Source: Paenibacillus sp. SC116 | GTDB lineage: Bacteria > Bacillota > Bacilli > Paenibacillales > Paenibacillaceae | Direction of reading: 5' to 3' | Length of the DNA stretch: 64,000 bases | NCBI RefSeq assembly: GCF_024733555.1 | Contig: NZ_JANIOF010000001.1 | Coordinates: forward strand, 2,166,777 to 2,230,776 | Shown: positions 10,018 through 19,077 of the stretch, one piece after another | How positions within the stretch are numbered: position 1 is the stretch's first letter | How the letters are laid out: the number at the start of each line of letters is the position of its first letter | Notes under the pieces: model-generated | The model's input: only the letters and a program-made list of their open reading frames with translations | Databases searched by the model: none | What the model was told of the DNA's origin: nothing | Position numbers and translations under genes: made by a program

Positions 10018-11109
10018 TTAGTAGCGAACCTCTTTCAGGAAGGCGATTCCCATCTTCACATTTGCGGAACGATTCATGAAGTTCTGCTCTGTGTTGTGGT
10101 CGAAGTAACGATAAACTTCCTGCTTCCACTTCTTGCCCGAATTCGCATCTACATCTACGATCAATTCATCAAGATGCAAAATGTTGTTTTTGGATACAGC
10201 AATTACATAGTCAAGCTGACCACGGTATCCATCGTATGGATGAATGATGTAAATAGGAGACAAATGATATTTGCGAGTCCATGCTGATGCATTGAAGCCT
10301 TGAGGCTCAAGCAGCAAGCCTGTATCGCCAAGCTTTGGATCGGTATATGCTTTGCCAACAGTAGGCACTTGTGTAATAAAGGATGGATAATGGCGTTGGA
10401 ACTTGATACCCGACTTCGTTGCAAACATTTGGAACGTATTGTTACCAAAAGAAGTATATTGACCCGCGTTAAAGTCTTTAATCGGTTGAGTCACCTCTGG
10501 CGTGACTGCTCCTGCCGTCAACAAAATGTTACCGCCAACATCATCCTGGTTATATTTAAACGGTTGAATCGCGCCTACATAAAGGAAAGACTTGCGATAA
10601 TCAACAAAGTGAACCGCTGGATCACCGACTAACACTAGTGCTAGGCGATTATTCATGATGTTTGCGTACATATAAACAGGCTTAGTCAACGTACGATCTG
10701 TAAAGTTAGCACCATCCTTGTACTCTTGATCTGCCCACTCATAAACTACCGGATGGCCAATATGAGCGTACTTTTGGTTTGTCGTATCATACCCCTCCAT
10801 CATTTGAACCGTAAGCGTGCTATGTTTGCGAGTATTCGCAGGATCGAATCCAGGATTAATGAATTTTACATAGTATTCCTTTGTTGCTGTGCCAATAGTA
10901 GCGGTTGACTTCAGTACAAGCTCTTTAATGCGCTTGCTTGTAGCATCTGGAACTTCAGACACGACGCTCCAAGTATTGTTTACAGGCTGCTCACCTGCCG
11001 CTGCATTGTGCGGATATGTTGCAAATTTAGCGTCCGTCAGCATGGACTTAATATCATCTAACAAGTCTTGAGAAGTTGTAATTTTTTCGAAATAACGGAA
11101 ATTTGCCAT
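10018..11109 (-). CDS. Virion structural protein, paralogue B (363 aa)
   Basis: ATG at 11109 lies nine bases after GGGGG. The protein aligns by eye along nearly its whole length with the C-terminal half of the next upstream gene product. Shared blocks are NNRLALVLVGDP / NNRVNIVLEGDP, YPSFITQ / YPAFVTT, KYHLSPIYIIHPYDGYRG / KYHASPIYLVHQYEGYRG, LHLDELIVD / INMDELVVD, and the ends FLKEVRY / ILKEVK. The fold appears beta-rich and there is no signal peptide or catalytic motif. Position downstream of the tail hub and upstream of the fibres suggests a baseplate or tail-tip shell protein. I cannot assign a named family. Confidence 0.55.
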   Translation of the reverse strand: MANFRYFEKITTSQDLLDDIKSMLTDAKFATYPHNAAAGEQPVNNTWSVVSEVPDATSKRIKELVLKSTATIGTATKEYYVKFINPGFDPANTRKHSTLTVQMMEGYDTTNQKYAHIGHPVVYEWADQEYKDGANFTDRTLTKPVYMYANIMNNRLALVLVGDPAVHFVDYRKSFLYVGAIQPFKYNQDDVGGNILLTAGAVTPEVTQPIKDFNAGQYTSFGNNTFQMFATKSGIKFQRHYPSFITQVPTVGKAYTDPKLGDTGLLLEPQGFNASAWTRKYHLSPIYIIHPYDGYRGQLDYVIAVSKNNILHLDELIVDVDANSGKKWKQEVYRYFDHNTEQNFMNRSANVKMGIAFLKEVRY

Positions 11110-11127
11110 AGTAATAACCCCCTAGTT

Positions 11128-12984
11128 TTATTTAACTTCTTTTAAAATAGCGATTGTCATTGCAGTTGGATTAGCAGAACTTTTGAAAAAGCTAACTGGG
11201 CTCTTTATGCTGAAAAATTTATACACTTCCGTCCATGTACCTTTGGATGGATTTTTCGGATCTTTAGGCTCTTCGGTATCTACTACCAGCTCGTCCATAT
11301 TGATCAAATTGTGATCGTCGATAGCAACGACGCCTTCCATATATCCACGATAACCTTCATACTGATGTACCAAATAAATTGGGCTTGCATGGTATTTATC
11401 GGTCCATTGAGAAGGCTGGAATCCATTGCGCTCTAATAGCAGACTTGATAGTTCCTTAGGTAACGTCCCCACATCTCCATAATTAGGTAGAGTAGTGACG
11501 AACGCCGGATAATACGCTTGGAATAGAACGCTGCTTCGTGTCTTGAACATAGATACAGAATACATGCCATTTGATGTATATCGACCAAAGCCAGAGTATG
11601 CAGGATTTGCATCTTGTTTAATATCACTGATCTCAAATCCCGTCTTCTCCTTACTCAAGTCACCCATGCCCACGGTCACTGCAAAGTTACCTAGTTGATC
11701 CTGCTCATTAAATGGTACTGTTTTACCAATGTAAGCAAAGCTTCGATAGTAGGAGTCCATATCAGGTGATGGATCACCCTCTAGCACAATGTTAACTCGA
11801 TTGTTACTAATAGAGATCCAATATTGAACAATGTAGTCTGGTCGTCTTTTCTTATTGACCAGATATTTCTGAATCGAGTCGCATCCGTAATGATAATGAG
11901 CTGGCGGACTTTTGAGATATGTTACTCCATCGATATCGACAGCCCATTTATGTGACGGTGCTATATAACCTGCACCTTGCTGTGCTCGCTTATAGGCAAC
12001 CTCTGCTTCTAACTGATTCACAATAGTAGGTTTATTGTTCAATCGAACTGTGCTTAGTTCACAAGCTTTCTCGTACGTTTCCGAAGAGTTTCCAGCAGGT
12101 GTTACCCCTTGGAACCCTTTACCGTAAATGACTTCGAAGTAATTAAACTGACCAAATGGATGATCAAACATAATATAGTAAGGATCAGGAGTAACACCTG
12201 CTGGATAATCAGGCACACATTTCAATACGGTAATACCATTGGTGGAATGAGTTATATCAGCTTCATAGTAACGCTCAGTAAATGTAAATGGCTTAACATC
12301 CTGCAAATTAAGATATCCGTTATACCAATATCCGGAATTAGGAAGCAGGCCATAATACACTTTCATAGATTGATTAGGTAAAGATAAAAAGTAATTCCAG
12401 TCTGATGTCATCTCAGTAATAATATGAAATTCATTCCAATCGGCTACGTGCTGTATACTTCCATCAAGTTCACTACGTAACTGTTCCACTAGATAGGCTT
12501 TATATCCAATTGGATTCGTTATATCAGGAACGTTCACAACCAGCTTTCCTGGTAGAGTAACCGTGACATTTTTCCCTGACTTATCCTGATAAGTCAACTG
12601 GTTTACTTGTATTTTATTCCCTGTTTTTGTATTATTCTTATCACTAATTTCGTAGATAAAGCCCCCACTATCAACAAGAGGAGTAGGCACAATATCACTG
12701 CCATTTCCAGGTGTTTTAAAATCTAAAATATCTTCTGGAATTCGATATACGGTATACAGTTTTCCATCCGTATGCTTATACTTACCTACCACATTGGCTT
12801 TCTGCTTCTCTTGATACGTAACCCACTTATCGGGTTTAATATCATATACTTTCTCCCAGCGATTGCTTACAGGCTTGCCGTCGTATTCATTCCACTTCGC
12901 AGTTGAGATTGCATCTGCTAAAGTAGAAATCAGATGTTCTGACTCTGTTTCACCTGCTACAAAGGCAACATTTTTATTTGGCAC
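11128..12984 (-). CDS. Virion structural protein, paralogue A (618 aa)
   Basis: The start is a GTG at 12984 behind GAGAGGGGGAT. Residues about 300-618 match the shorter downstream paralogue (SPIYLVHQYEGYRG, MDELVVDTEE, C-terminal ILKEVK). Residues about 1-290 form an extra region opening with a stretch similar to the N-terminus of the paralogue (LADAISTAKWNEY versus IKSMLTDAKFATY), suggesting internal duplication before a later gene duplication. It is mostly beta with abundant Tyr and Gly, and has no export signal. It sits in the distal tail part of the operon, 18 bases from its paralogue. The role is likely structural, and the specific function is unknown. Confidence 0.55.
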   Translation of the reverse strand: MPNKNVAFVAGETESEHLISTLADAISTAKWNEYDGKPVSNRWEKVYDIKPDKWVTYQEKQKANVVGKYKHTDGKLYTVYRIPEDILDFKTPGNGSDIVPTPLVDSGGFIYEISDKNNTKTGNKIQVNQLTYQDKSGKNVTVTLPGKLVVNVPDITNPIGYKAYLVEQLRSELDGSIQHVADWNEFHIITEMTSDWNYFLSLPNQSMKVYYGLLPNSGYWYNGYLNLQDVKPFTFTERYYEADITHSTNGITVLKCVPDYPAGVTPDPYYIMFDHPFGQFNYFEVIYGKGFQGVTPAGNSSETYEKACELSTVRLNNKPTIVNQLEAEVAYKRAQQGAGYIAPSHKWAVDIDGVTYLKSPPAHYHYGCDSIQKYLVNKKRRPDYIVQYWISISNNRVNIVLEGDPSPDMDSYYRSFAYIGKTVPFNEQDQLGNFAVTVGMGDLSKEKTGFEISDIKQDANPAYSGFGRYTSNGMYSVSMFKTRSSVLFQAYYPAFVTTLPNYGDVGTLPKELSSLLLERNGFQPSQWTDKYHASPIYLVHQYEGYRGYMEGVVAIDDHNLINMDELVVDTEEPKDPKNPSKGTWTEVYKFFSIKSPVSFFKSSANPTAMTIAILKEVK

Positions 12985-13000
12985 TCTTATATCCCCCTCT

Positions 13001-13414
13001 CTAAGGTCTTAGCAGCTTAATGTTGTACCACACCGTTTTCGCTTGAGCGCTTCGATTATGAAACTCAAACGTAATCGGTGTATTCTCAGGCAGCGGATAA
13101 ACGATACCGAAGCTATTGCCCATGCTCACGGATTCAGGCAATTCCTTTGTATAGATTTGCTCGCACACCTTTTCTCCGCCGATCGTCAGCTCCCAATAGT
13201 CTCCGATGCAATATTGACTGCAAGCAAAGGCTACTGAGAGAAATTCAGTCGGAAACGGAAGTGAGTAAACACCTGTGAATACTCGGTTTTCAGCTAATAC
13301 TTCTACTTTATTTCCTTTAATATAAGGCTTAGTGAATTTCGAAAAATGAGGATAGGGAAGCTCTTTTACTCGGTCAAGCGTTCCTCCACCCACATAGGAT
13401 ATTTGGAAACTCAT
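13001..13414 (-). CDS. Small beta-rich tail protein (about 137 aa)
   Basis: The frame overlaps the upstream gene's stop through a GTGA at 13423-13426, but that GTG has no usable SD. The ATG at 13414 (MSFQISYVGG) sits seven bases after GGGGTGAG and is preferred. The product is beta-rich with many aromatic residues and looks like a jelly-roll (FTGVYSLPFP, YWELTIGG, ITFEFHNRS). There are no catalytic motifs. It is translationally coupled to the preceding gene and follows the tail hub, so it is probably a small tail-tip or fibre-adaptor component. Its family was not recognised. Confidence 0.5.
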   Translation of the reverse strand: MSFQISYVGGGTLDRVKELPYPHFSKFTKPYIKGNKVEVLAENRVFTGVYSLPFPTEFLSVAFACSQYCIGDYWELTIGGEKVCEQIYTKELPESVSMGNSFGIVYPLPENTPITFEFHNRSAQAKTVWYNIKLLRP

Positions 13415-13422
13415 CTCTCCTC

Positions 13423-13839
13423 TCACCCCTCATCTGACTTGACTGATGTACCTATTAAGTTCCATCTATTATCATAGTGTAGGCGGATTTCTTCATTTTT
13501 GACCGCTTCTTGCTCAGGATTTATAACAATTATCGAAATTTCCGCCAGCAACTGCTCTGTGACAAAAATCCAATTGGGATCATTGTCATAAATCTCATAT
13601 TCCACAGGATCAAGACCGAAGCTTAAATAAAGGTCTAGCATATAGCCTGAGGGATACGACAGGAGCGCACCCGTCAGCTTGTCTAGATCAGCAGGGTGAT
13701 CCCGATAAAGGGCTACCGATGGCGTCCCTGCAAATGGATCTCCTTCTTGAACGTTTTGAATATTTTGCTGTTTGCGAACCTCAGAACGAACCAGCTCCAA
13801 AATAGGAAATAAAATATTGTCCTGAATAATACCCGGCAC
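13423..13839 (-). CDS. Small tail-associated protein of unknown function (138 aa)
   Basis: A GTG at 13839 directly abuts the TAG stop of the tail hub gene, so translation is probably coupled to it. The protein starts MPGIIQDN. It has a helical first third (ILELVRSEVRKQQNIQ), a middle with GTPSVALYRDHP, and an acidic C-terminal part (INPEQEAVKNEEI). There are no membrane segments or Cys clusters. In siphophage-type tails the gene just after the hub often encodes a baseplate or fibre-assembly component; that is the basis for the guess here. No family was recognised. Confidence 0.45.
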   Translation of the reverse strand: MPGIIQDNILFPILELVRSEVRKQQNIQNVQEGDPFAGTPSVALYRDHPADLDKLTGALLSYPSGYMLDLYLSFGLDPVEYEIYDNDPNWIFVTEQLLAEISIIVINPEQEAVKNEEIRLHYDNRWNLIGTSVKSDEG

Positions 13840-16800
13840 CTAGAACACCGTCCCTTCCACGGCCCACATCAGATCCATAACCTGTACAGCTCCCTGGGCA
13901 GTAAATCGAGTATGAATACTTTTAATAATGTACTCACCACGGGTCGTCGTCTGTTGATTGATAACATATACTCTATCTAGCACGTCCATAGATGGGTCCA
14001 TAGGAATCACGACTTGCAGCGTTCGAGACGTTCGTTTCATATCAAAGAACATCTTCTCTGCTACCTGTCTCTTCTGCTCATAGCTTTTGGCCCATGGTAC
14101 ATGAACTACCGCCGTACGCAGTTCTCCTTTTAGTTCCAAGAGAAGCTCTTTATCCATGAAATTTTCTTTTTTTTGCTCACTGTCAACGACGACAATATGG
14201 CTGCGTGCTCGTGACATATCTATTGTTTTGCTTATAGTCATTAAATTATCATGTTCACTTAACGTTGCTACGACAGGCTTGTTGAGATTTATTCGTTCTA
14301 TACGAAACGTACCATTACGGTCGCAGTAATAGCGGAAATTCGTAGGTGCGAGAACCTCTTCGATCGCTTCCGCTACCTTGTAACGAAAGGCTTCAAAAGT
14401 TTTTCCACTTTGCTCGGTAAACGGATTGAGCCATCCTAATGGAGTAGCGATTGAGTCAATAGGTACCTTTTTAAATTCCCCTACTTGATCGGGAATAGCT
14501 TGAATAACATATCCTTTCGCTTGGTTAAGCTCGATTAGATAAGTTTCTTCAATGACAGCATCAGGATGTTGGCGATCCTCTGCCGTTACCCGCCATCCGT
14601 ACATACCCGCTTCTCCAATCAAATCCTGCACAACTGCAGATTTCACCCAAGCAGTTGCATTGCTAGAAGGAGTTTCTTGAGTACTATTTGCAGGCGGTGG
14701 TGTAGTAGATGCAGCAGATTGCTGACTTGTCAGCGCTCTGCGAACTGTTCGAGGCAGCCCACCTTTCAACGGCATCCACGGTCCAGGATTTCTTAATATA
14801 TCTTGATAGTAGTCCCAAACACGACTTACCCAGTTGTGTCGGTCAGATGACCATATAAACTGCCTGCCTCCAGGTATATTTTTGTGACCACCTTGATGGA
14901 AAAAGTCAACATCATTTTTCGAATTTAGCCTTATCGCTCTATCACGTAACGCTTCCTTCATGCGTACCGCACCATAATACATTTGCGATCTAAGCCCTCG
15001 ATATCTTTCATCACATGGCAATCCATCTCGACATCCATACCCTAGTACAAATCCGCCCTTTTCAGGCGTCCCTTTTCCTTGTGTACCCATTTGTGTTTCA
15101 TGCCTGCAAATGGCTAGCAAAAAATAAGGATCCACTCCCTGTTTGTTCGCCTGAACATGAGCTTCATCTATAATTTGCTGCCTATAATTAAAGCTCTCCA
15201 CTGGCTTAGGCGGTTTCGTTGGATCCGTAGGGGGATCCGTTGGCGGTTTTGTCGGGTCAGTCGGTGGTACAGTTGGCGGTGGTAATGGCGGCGCTGGTTC
15301 TGCTCCTTCAAATAATAGAGGTTCATACCTGCTCATATCTTCCGGATACATTTTCGTTGACGTTAACACTTTCTCCAACGCACGCTTAAACATATTGCGG
15401 CATGTTATCGTTAAAGTAGAATCGTTAGACATATCCACTTTATCAATCAACCCCGTAAATACTCGTACCTGATGCTGTCCATATCCCATATAGATACGAA
15501 TAGGTGTATTTTCGCTCAACACGCCGACTCGCGCTCCATTAAGCTCATAAGAATACGGAGATTCTCTTCCCGTCTCAGGAAACAAAGCAGGGTTATAGTC
15601 AGGGCTATAAAATCCTTCTGGGTTAGAAATCGTGACTGTTGCTACGCTAGCCGATAGTTCATAATCATCTTCAATATTGACATCTAAAATATTTTGTAAC
15701 GGTATCGTATCCATGTACACGAATGAGCCAACTTGAAGTTCAACGGGTTCCCTTTTGACACCTAACAACATATCTTTAATTTCATGCTGCTCATGGGTAC
15801 TTTTTAATAATGGATCCAAGTTGGACTTATCTCGGTTGCTCTTGAAATTAGGCGGATTGAGCTTTGTCACTTTTATCATATAGAAGCAGAACGACACATC
15901 TTCCTGACCACTCGCTGTCATCACAAATTGAAGATTCACTTTACCAATAGGAAGGCCACAATCAAATTTCTCCATTTTATGACCATCAGTGAATCTTCTC
16001 TGCCGATAGATCAACTTACTATTTGCATAAATTTCAAACATGTCCCCATTCACATGATTGAAGTCTGTACCGAACTCAACATCTAAATATGAGGGATCAG
16101 ATAGATTTAGCTGTAATGTCATACTTGCCTTTTTTATATTGTTTTTGCGCAAAAATACAAGATTATGAAACCCTTGTTTTGTTGTAGGTTTATAGGTAGT
16201 GACACCCGTCCGGCTAGCTATCTGTTTGAAGGACGCATCCAATGCATAATGTTTTTTGTTCATCCATTGAGGGTTGAGGAATTTCTCGACAAATACAACT
16301 TCACCTGGAGTTCCCTCCCCTATTTGCTGAACCTGTTGGTTTCCTCCGCTCCAAATAGACGTCGATGATTTAGAAATCTGTTGTCTAAAATACGGAGTTG
16401 GATCTTCATCTTTTCCCCAATCACTAGTACTCGCATTCCTTCTTATCTCAAAATGCAAATGATTTCCCGTCGATTGTCCCGTACTTCCAACTAGTCCAAT
16501 CAATTGACCTTGCTGAACTTTCTCCCCTTCTTTAACATGCAGTTTGCTTAAGTGCATATAGCGTGTCATATAGCCGTCAGTATGCAATATGTTGATATGG
16601 AGCCCAGCAGATTGACTGTTTCTTGACCTAACTACAGTGCCATTCCATGCGGCATACACTTCGGTTCCTTTAGGAGCCGCTATATCAATACCTGCATGAT
16701 TAGGTCTATGCTTACTTCGGTAGGGACTGGATACATTATCCCACGTGAATCCTTGAAGAGGGATCGTGAACTTCTCAGGTTCATTAATGACCTCAGCCTG

Positions 16801-17001
16801 ACTATTATCAGGATCCGTCACCCATCTGTGATAAACTTTCTTTATTTCTGCCTCATAGGGTACTAAAAACTCAAGTTCCTCCGTACGCCCCGGTATGAAA
16901 GCTAGTCGATCCACCTCTACACGGCAGACAGGCTTGGCATTCTCCCCTAACTTTAATCGCTTGCCTATCGTCTGCATAAGCTCATTCGGAATCGTTTGCA
17001 T
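13840..17001 (-). CDS. Tail hub protein with inserted M23 peptidase and lytic-transglycosylase-like domains
   Basis: The frame opens at a GTG at 17013 inside the upstream stop (GTGA). The ATG at 17001 has AAGAGGTGAT seven bases upstream and is preferred; numbering is from it. Residues about 85-200 are a LytM/M23 metallopeptidase with H102xxxD106 and H181xH183 and a YMHLSKLHVKEG loop. Residues about 430-560 resemble a phage hub fold (VELQVGSFVYMDTIPLQN). A Pro/Thr linker (about 565-600) leads to a goose-lysozyme or SLT-like domain (about 600-735) with candidate catalytic Glu in CRHETQMG. The hub fold then resumes to the C-terminus (late control D / tail-associated lysin style). Two hydrolases would cut peptide and glycan during cell wall penetration. 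Domain limits are by eye. No signal peptide, consistent with a particle-carried enzyme. Confidence 0.75.
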   Translation of the reverse strand: MQTIPNELMQTIGKRLKLGENAKPVCRVEVDRLAFIPGRTEELEFLVPYEAEIKKVYHRWVTDPDNSQAEVINEPEKFTIPLQGFTWDNVSSPYRSKHRPNHAGIDIAAPKGTEVYAAWNGTVVRSRNSQSAGLHINILHTDGYMTRYMHLSKLHVKEGEKVQQGQLIGLVGSTGQSTGNHLHFEIRRNASTSDWGKDEDPTPYFRQQISKSSTSIWSGGNQQVQQIGEGTPGEVVFVEKFLNPQWMNKKHYALDASFKQIASRTGVTTYKPTTKQGFHNLVFLRKNNIKKASMTLQLNLSDPSYLDVEFGTDFNHVNGDMFEIYANSKLIYRQRRFTDGHKMEKFDCGLPIGKVNLQFVMTASGQEDVSFCFYMIKVTKLNPPNFKSNRDKSNLDPLLKSTHEQHEIKDMLLGVKREPVELQVGSFVYMDTIPLQNILDVNIEDDYELSASVATVTISNPEGFYSPDYNPALFPETGRESPYSYELNGARVGVLSENTPIRIYMGYGQHQVRVFTGLIDKVDMSNDSTLTITCRNMFKRALEKVLTSTKMYPEDMSRYEPLLFEGAEPAPPLPPPTVPPTDPTKPPTDPPTDPTKPPKPVESFNYRQQIIDEAHVQANKQGVDPYFLLAICRHETQMGTQGKGTPEKGGFVLGYGCRDGLPCDERYRGLRSQMYYGAVRMKEALRDRAIRLNSKNDVDFFHQGGHKNIPGGRQFIWSSDRHNWVSRVWDYYQDILRNPGPWMPLKGGLPRTVRRALTSQQSAASTTPPPANSTQETPSSNATAWVKSAVVQDLIGEAGMYGWRVTAEDRQHPDAVIEETYLIELNQAKGYVIQAIPDQVGEFKKVPIDSIATPLGWLNPFTEQSGKTFEAFRYKVAEAIEEVLAPTNFRYYCDRNGTFRIERINLNKPVVATLSEHDNLMTISKTIDMSRARSHIVVVDSEQKKENFMDKELLLELKGELRTAVVHVPWAKSYEQKRQVAEKMFFDMKRTSRTLQVVIPMDPSMDVLDRVYVINQQTTTRGEYIIKSIHTRFTAQGAVQVMDLMWAVEGTVF

Positions 17002-17009
17002 CTCTTCTA

Positions 17010-18401
17010 TCACCTCTTAAATCGCTCGATTGACCATTTGCGGAATCGATTCAAAAATGTTACGGCCTGAGCACGTGTCAATAAGGTCTGCGGCATAAAT
17101 CTGATTTCTGCTGTCTGCTTTCCTTCTCCTGGATTATAAAATTTATCTACAACAACAGCTCCCTGGTTAAAACTAGTCGTACGCATCCCTTCAATTAGAT
17201 AATTAGTGCCTATTTTCTCCTCCTCCATATCCATGACATGCTTGCACCACCACGTATCTGCCGTAGAGTCATATTTTTCAAACCTATTTTCAGGCGCAAT
17301 ATACATACTTGCATTAGCCGCAACGTCCACAAATCTACTGCTTGTTGTTTTCGTCAGCTCGAATCTCACTGGCTTTCCTTGTGTAACAGGCAATAGAAAA
17401 CATATGGAATGATCATCAAATTCTTCATAGTCTGTACCTACTGCAACTTCCTTATCGTCCACATATACTTTCAGCATCCCGCTACCCGGAACATAGCGAG
17501 TATTTAGCTTGAAGAATCGCTGTCCTGGCTCGGCAATCATTATCTCCTTGTAAGAAGATACAGGAGCATCGATATCTGTAAACTTGCTATACAGCTGCTT
17601 GCGAAGACGATCGATAAGGGCAAACGCCTCTGCTCGAGTAATATAAGCATCTGGGAAAAAGCGATTGTTGAAGCGTATGTTTCCCGTTTGTGAAGAAGCT
17701 CTAATCGTTTCTCGACGAAGTGATATATTATTTTCCTTATCTTTACTAGCATATTGCATCGTACAAGTAACCCCATTTAGGTTATAGGGGAGGAATATAT
17801 TTCTATCTTCTGAAATCCAATACGTGTCCTGTTTATCCCCGATATACTTCGCTGCGATCTGTGCTTCTGCAAGTTTACTTTCTGCTTCAGGAGGAACCTG
17901 AGCTCTGCGCAGCTGTTTCCCAAATGCATATACATATTCTTGAAACTTTCGATTAAAAGGGTCATAGACATACGGATGATCTAATGTCTTTTTCGGATAT
18001 GCATAGTTCGTATTCAAGTTCGGCTTGCCGAAATGATCGACCAATGGTTTGCCTAAAATCATGAAGGAAATAAGGGCCCCTTTACGCGGTGCAACATATA
18101 ACTCCACATCTGTTTTTGTCCCAGTTGCATTTGTCTTCGCTTCTTTATAGGTCGTTTGAACACCATCAATATAGATAAGCAGCGGATTTGCTTTAGTAGG
18201 AACGACTTTCTTATCCAAAGTGTACATTTTTTGATTTGCTGGTGCAGTCTGCTCATCATACAGATAAGGAGCATCTGCCATAAAGCTGCTATAAGGAATA
18301 CCTCCAACAAGGGGCTGCCCGTCTTCCAATAATGTGTTGGAAGCTTCCACTACCTCGTGATAGAACCAATCTCCTTCAGATACATCTACCCAACGATACA
18401 T
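17010..18401 (-). CDS. Tail-tip protein with split S-layer homology (SLH) motifs (463 aa)
   Basis: ATG at 18401 follows GAGAGGTGATCCT. The N-terminus (residues 2-22) reads like the first half of an SLH domain (WVDVSEGDWFYHEVVEAS). A matching second half (FFPDAYITRAEAFALIDRLR) appears only at residues 248-267, so about 220 residues lie between. A second pair is also split: RFVDVAANAS ahead of WWCKHVMDMEEEKIG, and then RFMPQTLLTRAQAVTFLNR at the extreme C-terminus. Intervening segments are beta-rich. There is no signal peptide, unlike S-layer proteins, and the gene lies between the single-SLH protein and the hub. SLH domains bind pyruvylated secondary cell wall polymer, so wall attachment is plausible. 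The tail role is inferred from context. Confidence 0.6.
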   Translation of the reverse strand: MYRWVDVSEGDWFYHEVVEASNTLLEDGQPLVGGIPYSSFMADAPYLYDEQTAPANQKMYTLDKKVVPTKANPLLIYIDGVQTTYKEAKTNATGTKTDVELYVAPRKGALISFMILGKPLVDHFGKPNLNTNYAYPKKTLDHPYVYDPFNRKFQEYVYAFGKQLRRAQVPPEAESKLAEAQIAAKYIGDKQDTYWISEDRNIFLPYNLNGVTCTMQYASKDKENNISLRRETIRASSQTGNIRFNNRFFPDAYITRAEAFALIDRLRKQLYSKFTDIDAPVSSYKEIMIAEPGQRFFKLNTRYVPGSGMLKVYVDDKEVAVGTDYEEFDDHSICFLLPVTQGKPVRFELTKTTSSRFVDVAANASMYIAPENRFEKYDSTADTWWCKHVMDMEEEKIGTNYLIEGMRTTSFNQGAVVVDKFYNPGEGKQTAEIRFMPQTLLTRAQAVTFLNRFRKWSIERFKR

Positions 18402-18433
18402 AGGATCACCTCTCTCTTTTGTGTAGGTTTAAA

Positions 18434-19060
18434 CTACTCTCGCAATACTCGCTCAATGAACCTTCTCGTTCGATTGAGAAAAACGATATATTCTGCTCTC
18501 GTAATGTACATATTCGGCTTGAAATACAGCACGGGACTCCCATCCTTTTGAACGACTGTAATTAGACCTAAGTTCGCCATCTCCTCTATGTTTTGACGAG
18601 CCCAGTGGTCCTTACCGTGATCATCTTTTAGATCTTGAAATTCAAAGCGATCACGTTCATCAAATGAATCTTTTTTGATAAGCACTAGTGAAACTTCCAC
18701 TACATACTTCGTATTCGCTTCTTCAGCAATTGGAGCCATAGCTTCAAGACTTCCTAAATAAATTGCCCCTCTCTCATCATAAAACTTATGTGTCCACCCA
18801 CAGAACGCTAAATAATCAACATAATCTTGCTTGTTTGTAAACAAGAGCGTCATCTTTGTTCGATAAGAGGAGATCCCCATTTGATGAAAATGTGAAGGTG
18901 CATTAATCATCTTAATCTCTTTCATCATCGGTATTGGTGTTGGAGGAGAATAGGGTTCAATTAGCTTGCATTTCACCTGAATATACTGATGACCCGTATC
19001 TACAAAGAGCTTTGTCTTATACTTATCATTGGAAGTACCAAATGGATATTGCTGCGGCAT
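18434..19060 (-). CDS. Distal-tail-like protein with C-terminal SLH domain (208 aa)
   Basis: ATG at 19060 follows AAGGAGGGTATGATAG. Residues about 1-130 are beta-rich (YRTKMTLLFTNKQDYVDYL, then YVVEVSLVLIKKDSF) and occupy the place of a distal tail (Dit) protein immediately after the tape measure gene. Residues about 139-200 match an SLH domain well: FQDL, then HWARQNIEEMANLGLI, then FKPNMYITRAEYIVFLNRTR. The order DxxxxHWA, IxxMxxxGLI and FxPxxxITRAE is the SLH hallmark. No export signal is present. The next gene also carries SLH motifs, so the two products may build a wall-binding tip together. The Dit assignment is inferred from gene order. Confidence 0.65.
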   Translation of the reverse strand: MPQQYPFGTSNDKYKTKLFVDTGHQYIQVKCKLIEPYSPPTPIPMMKEIKMINAPSHFHQMGISSYRTKMTLLFTNKQDYVDYLAFCGWTHKFYDERGAIYLGSLEAMAPIAEEANTKYVVEVSLVLIKKDSFDERDRFEFQDLKDDHGKDHWARQNIEEMANLGLITVVQKDGSPVLYFKPNMYITRAEYIVFLNRTRRFIERVLRE

Positions 19061-19077
19061 CTATCATACCCTCCTTA

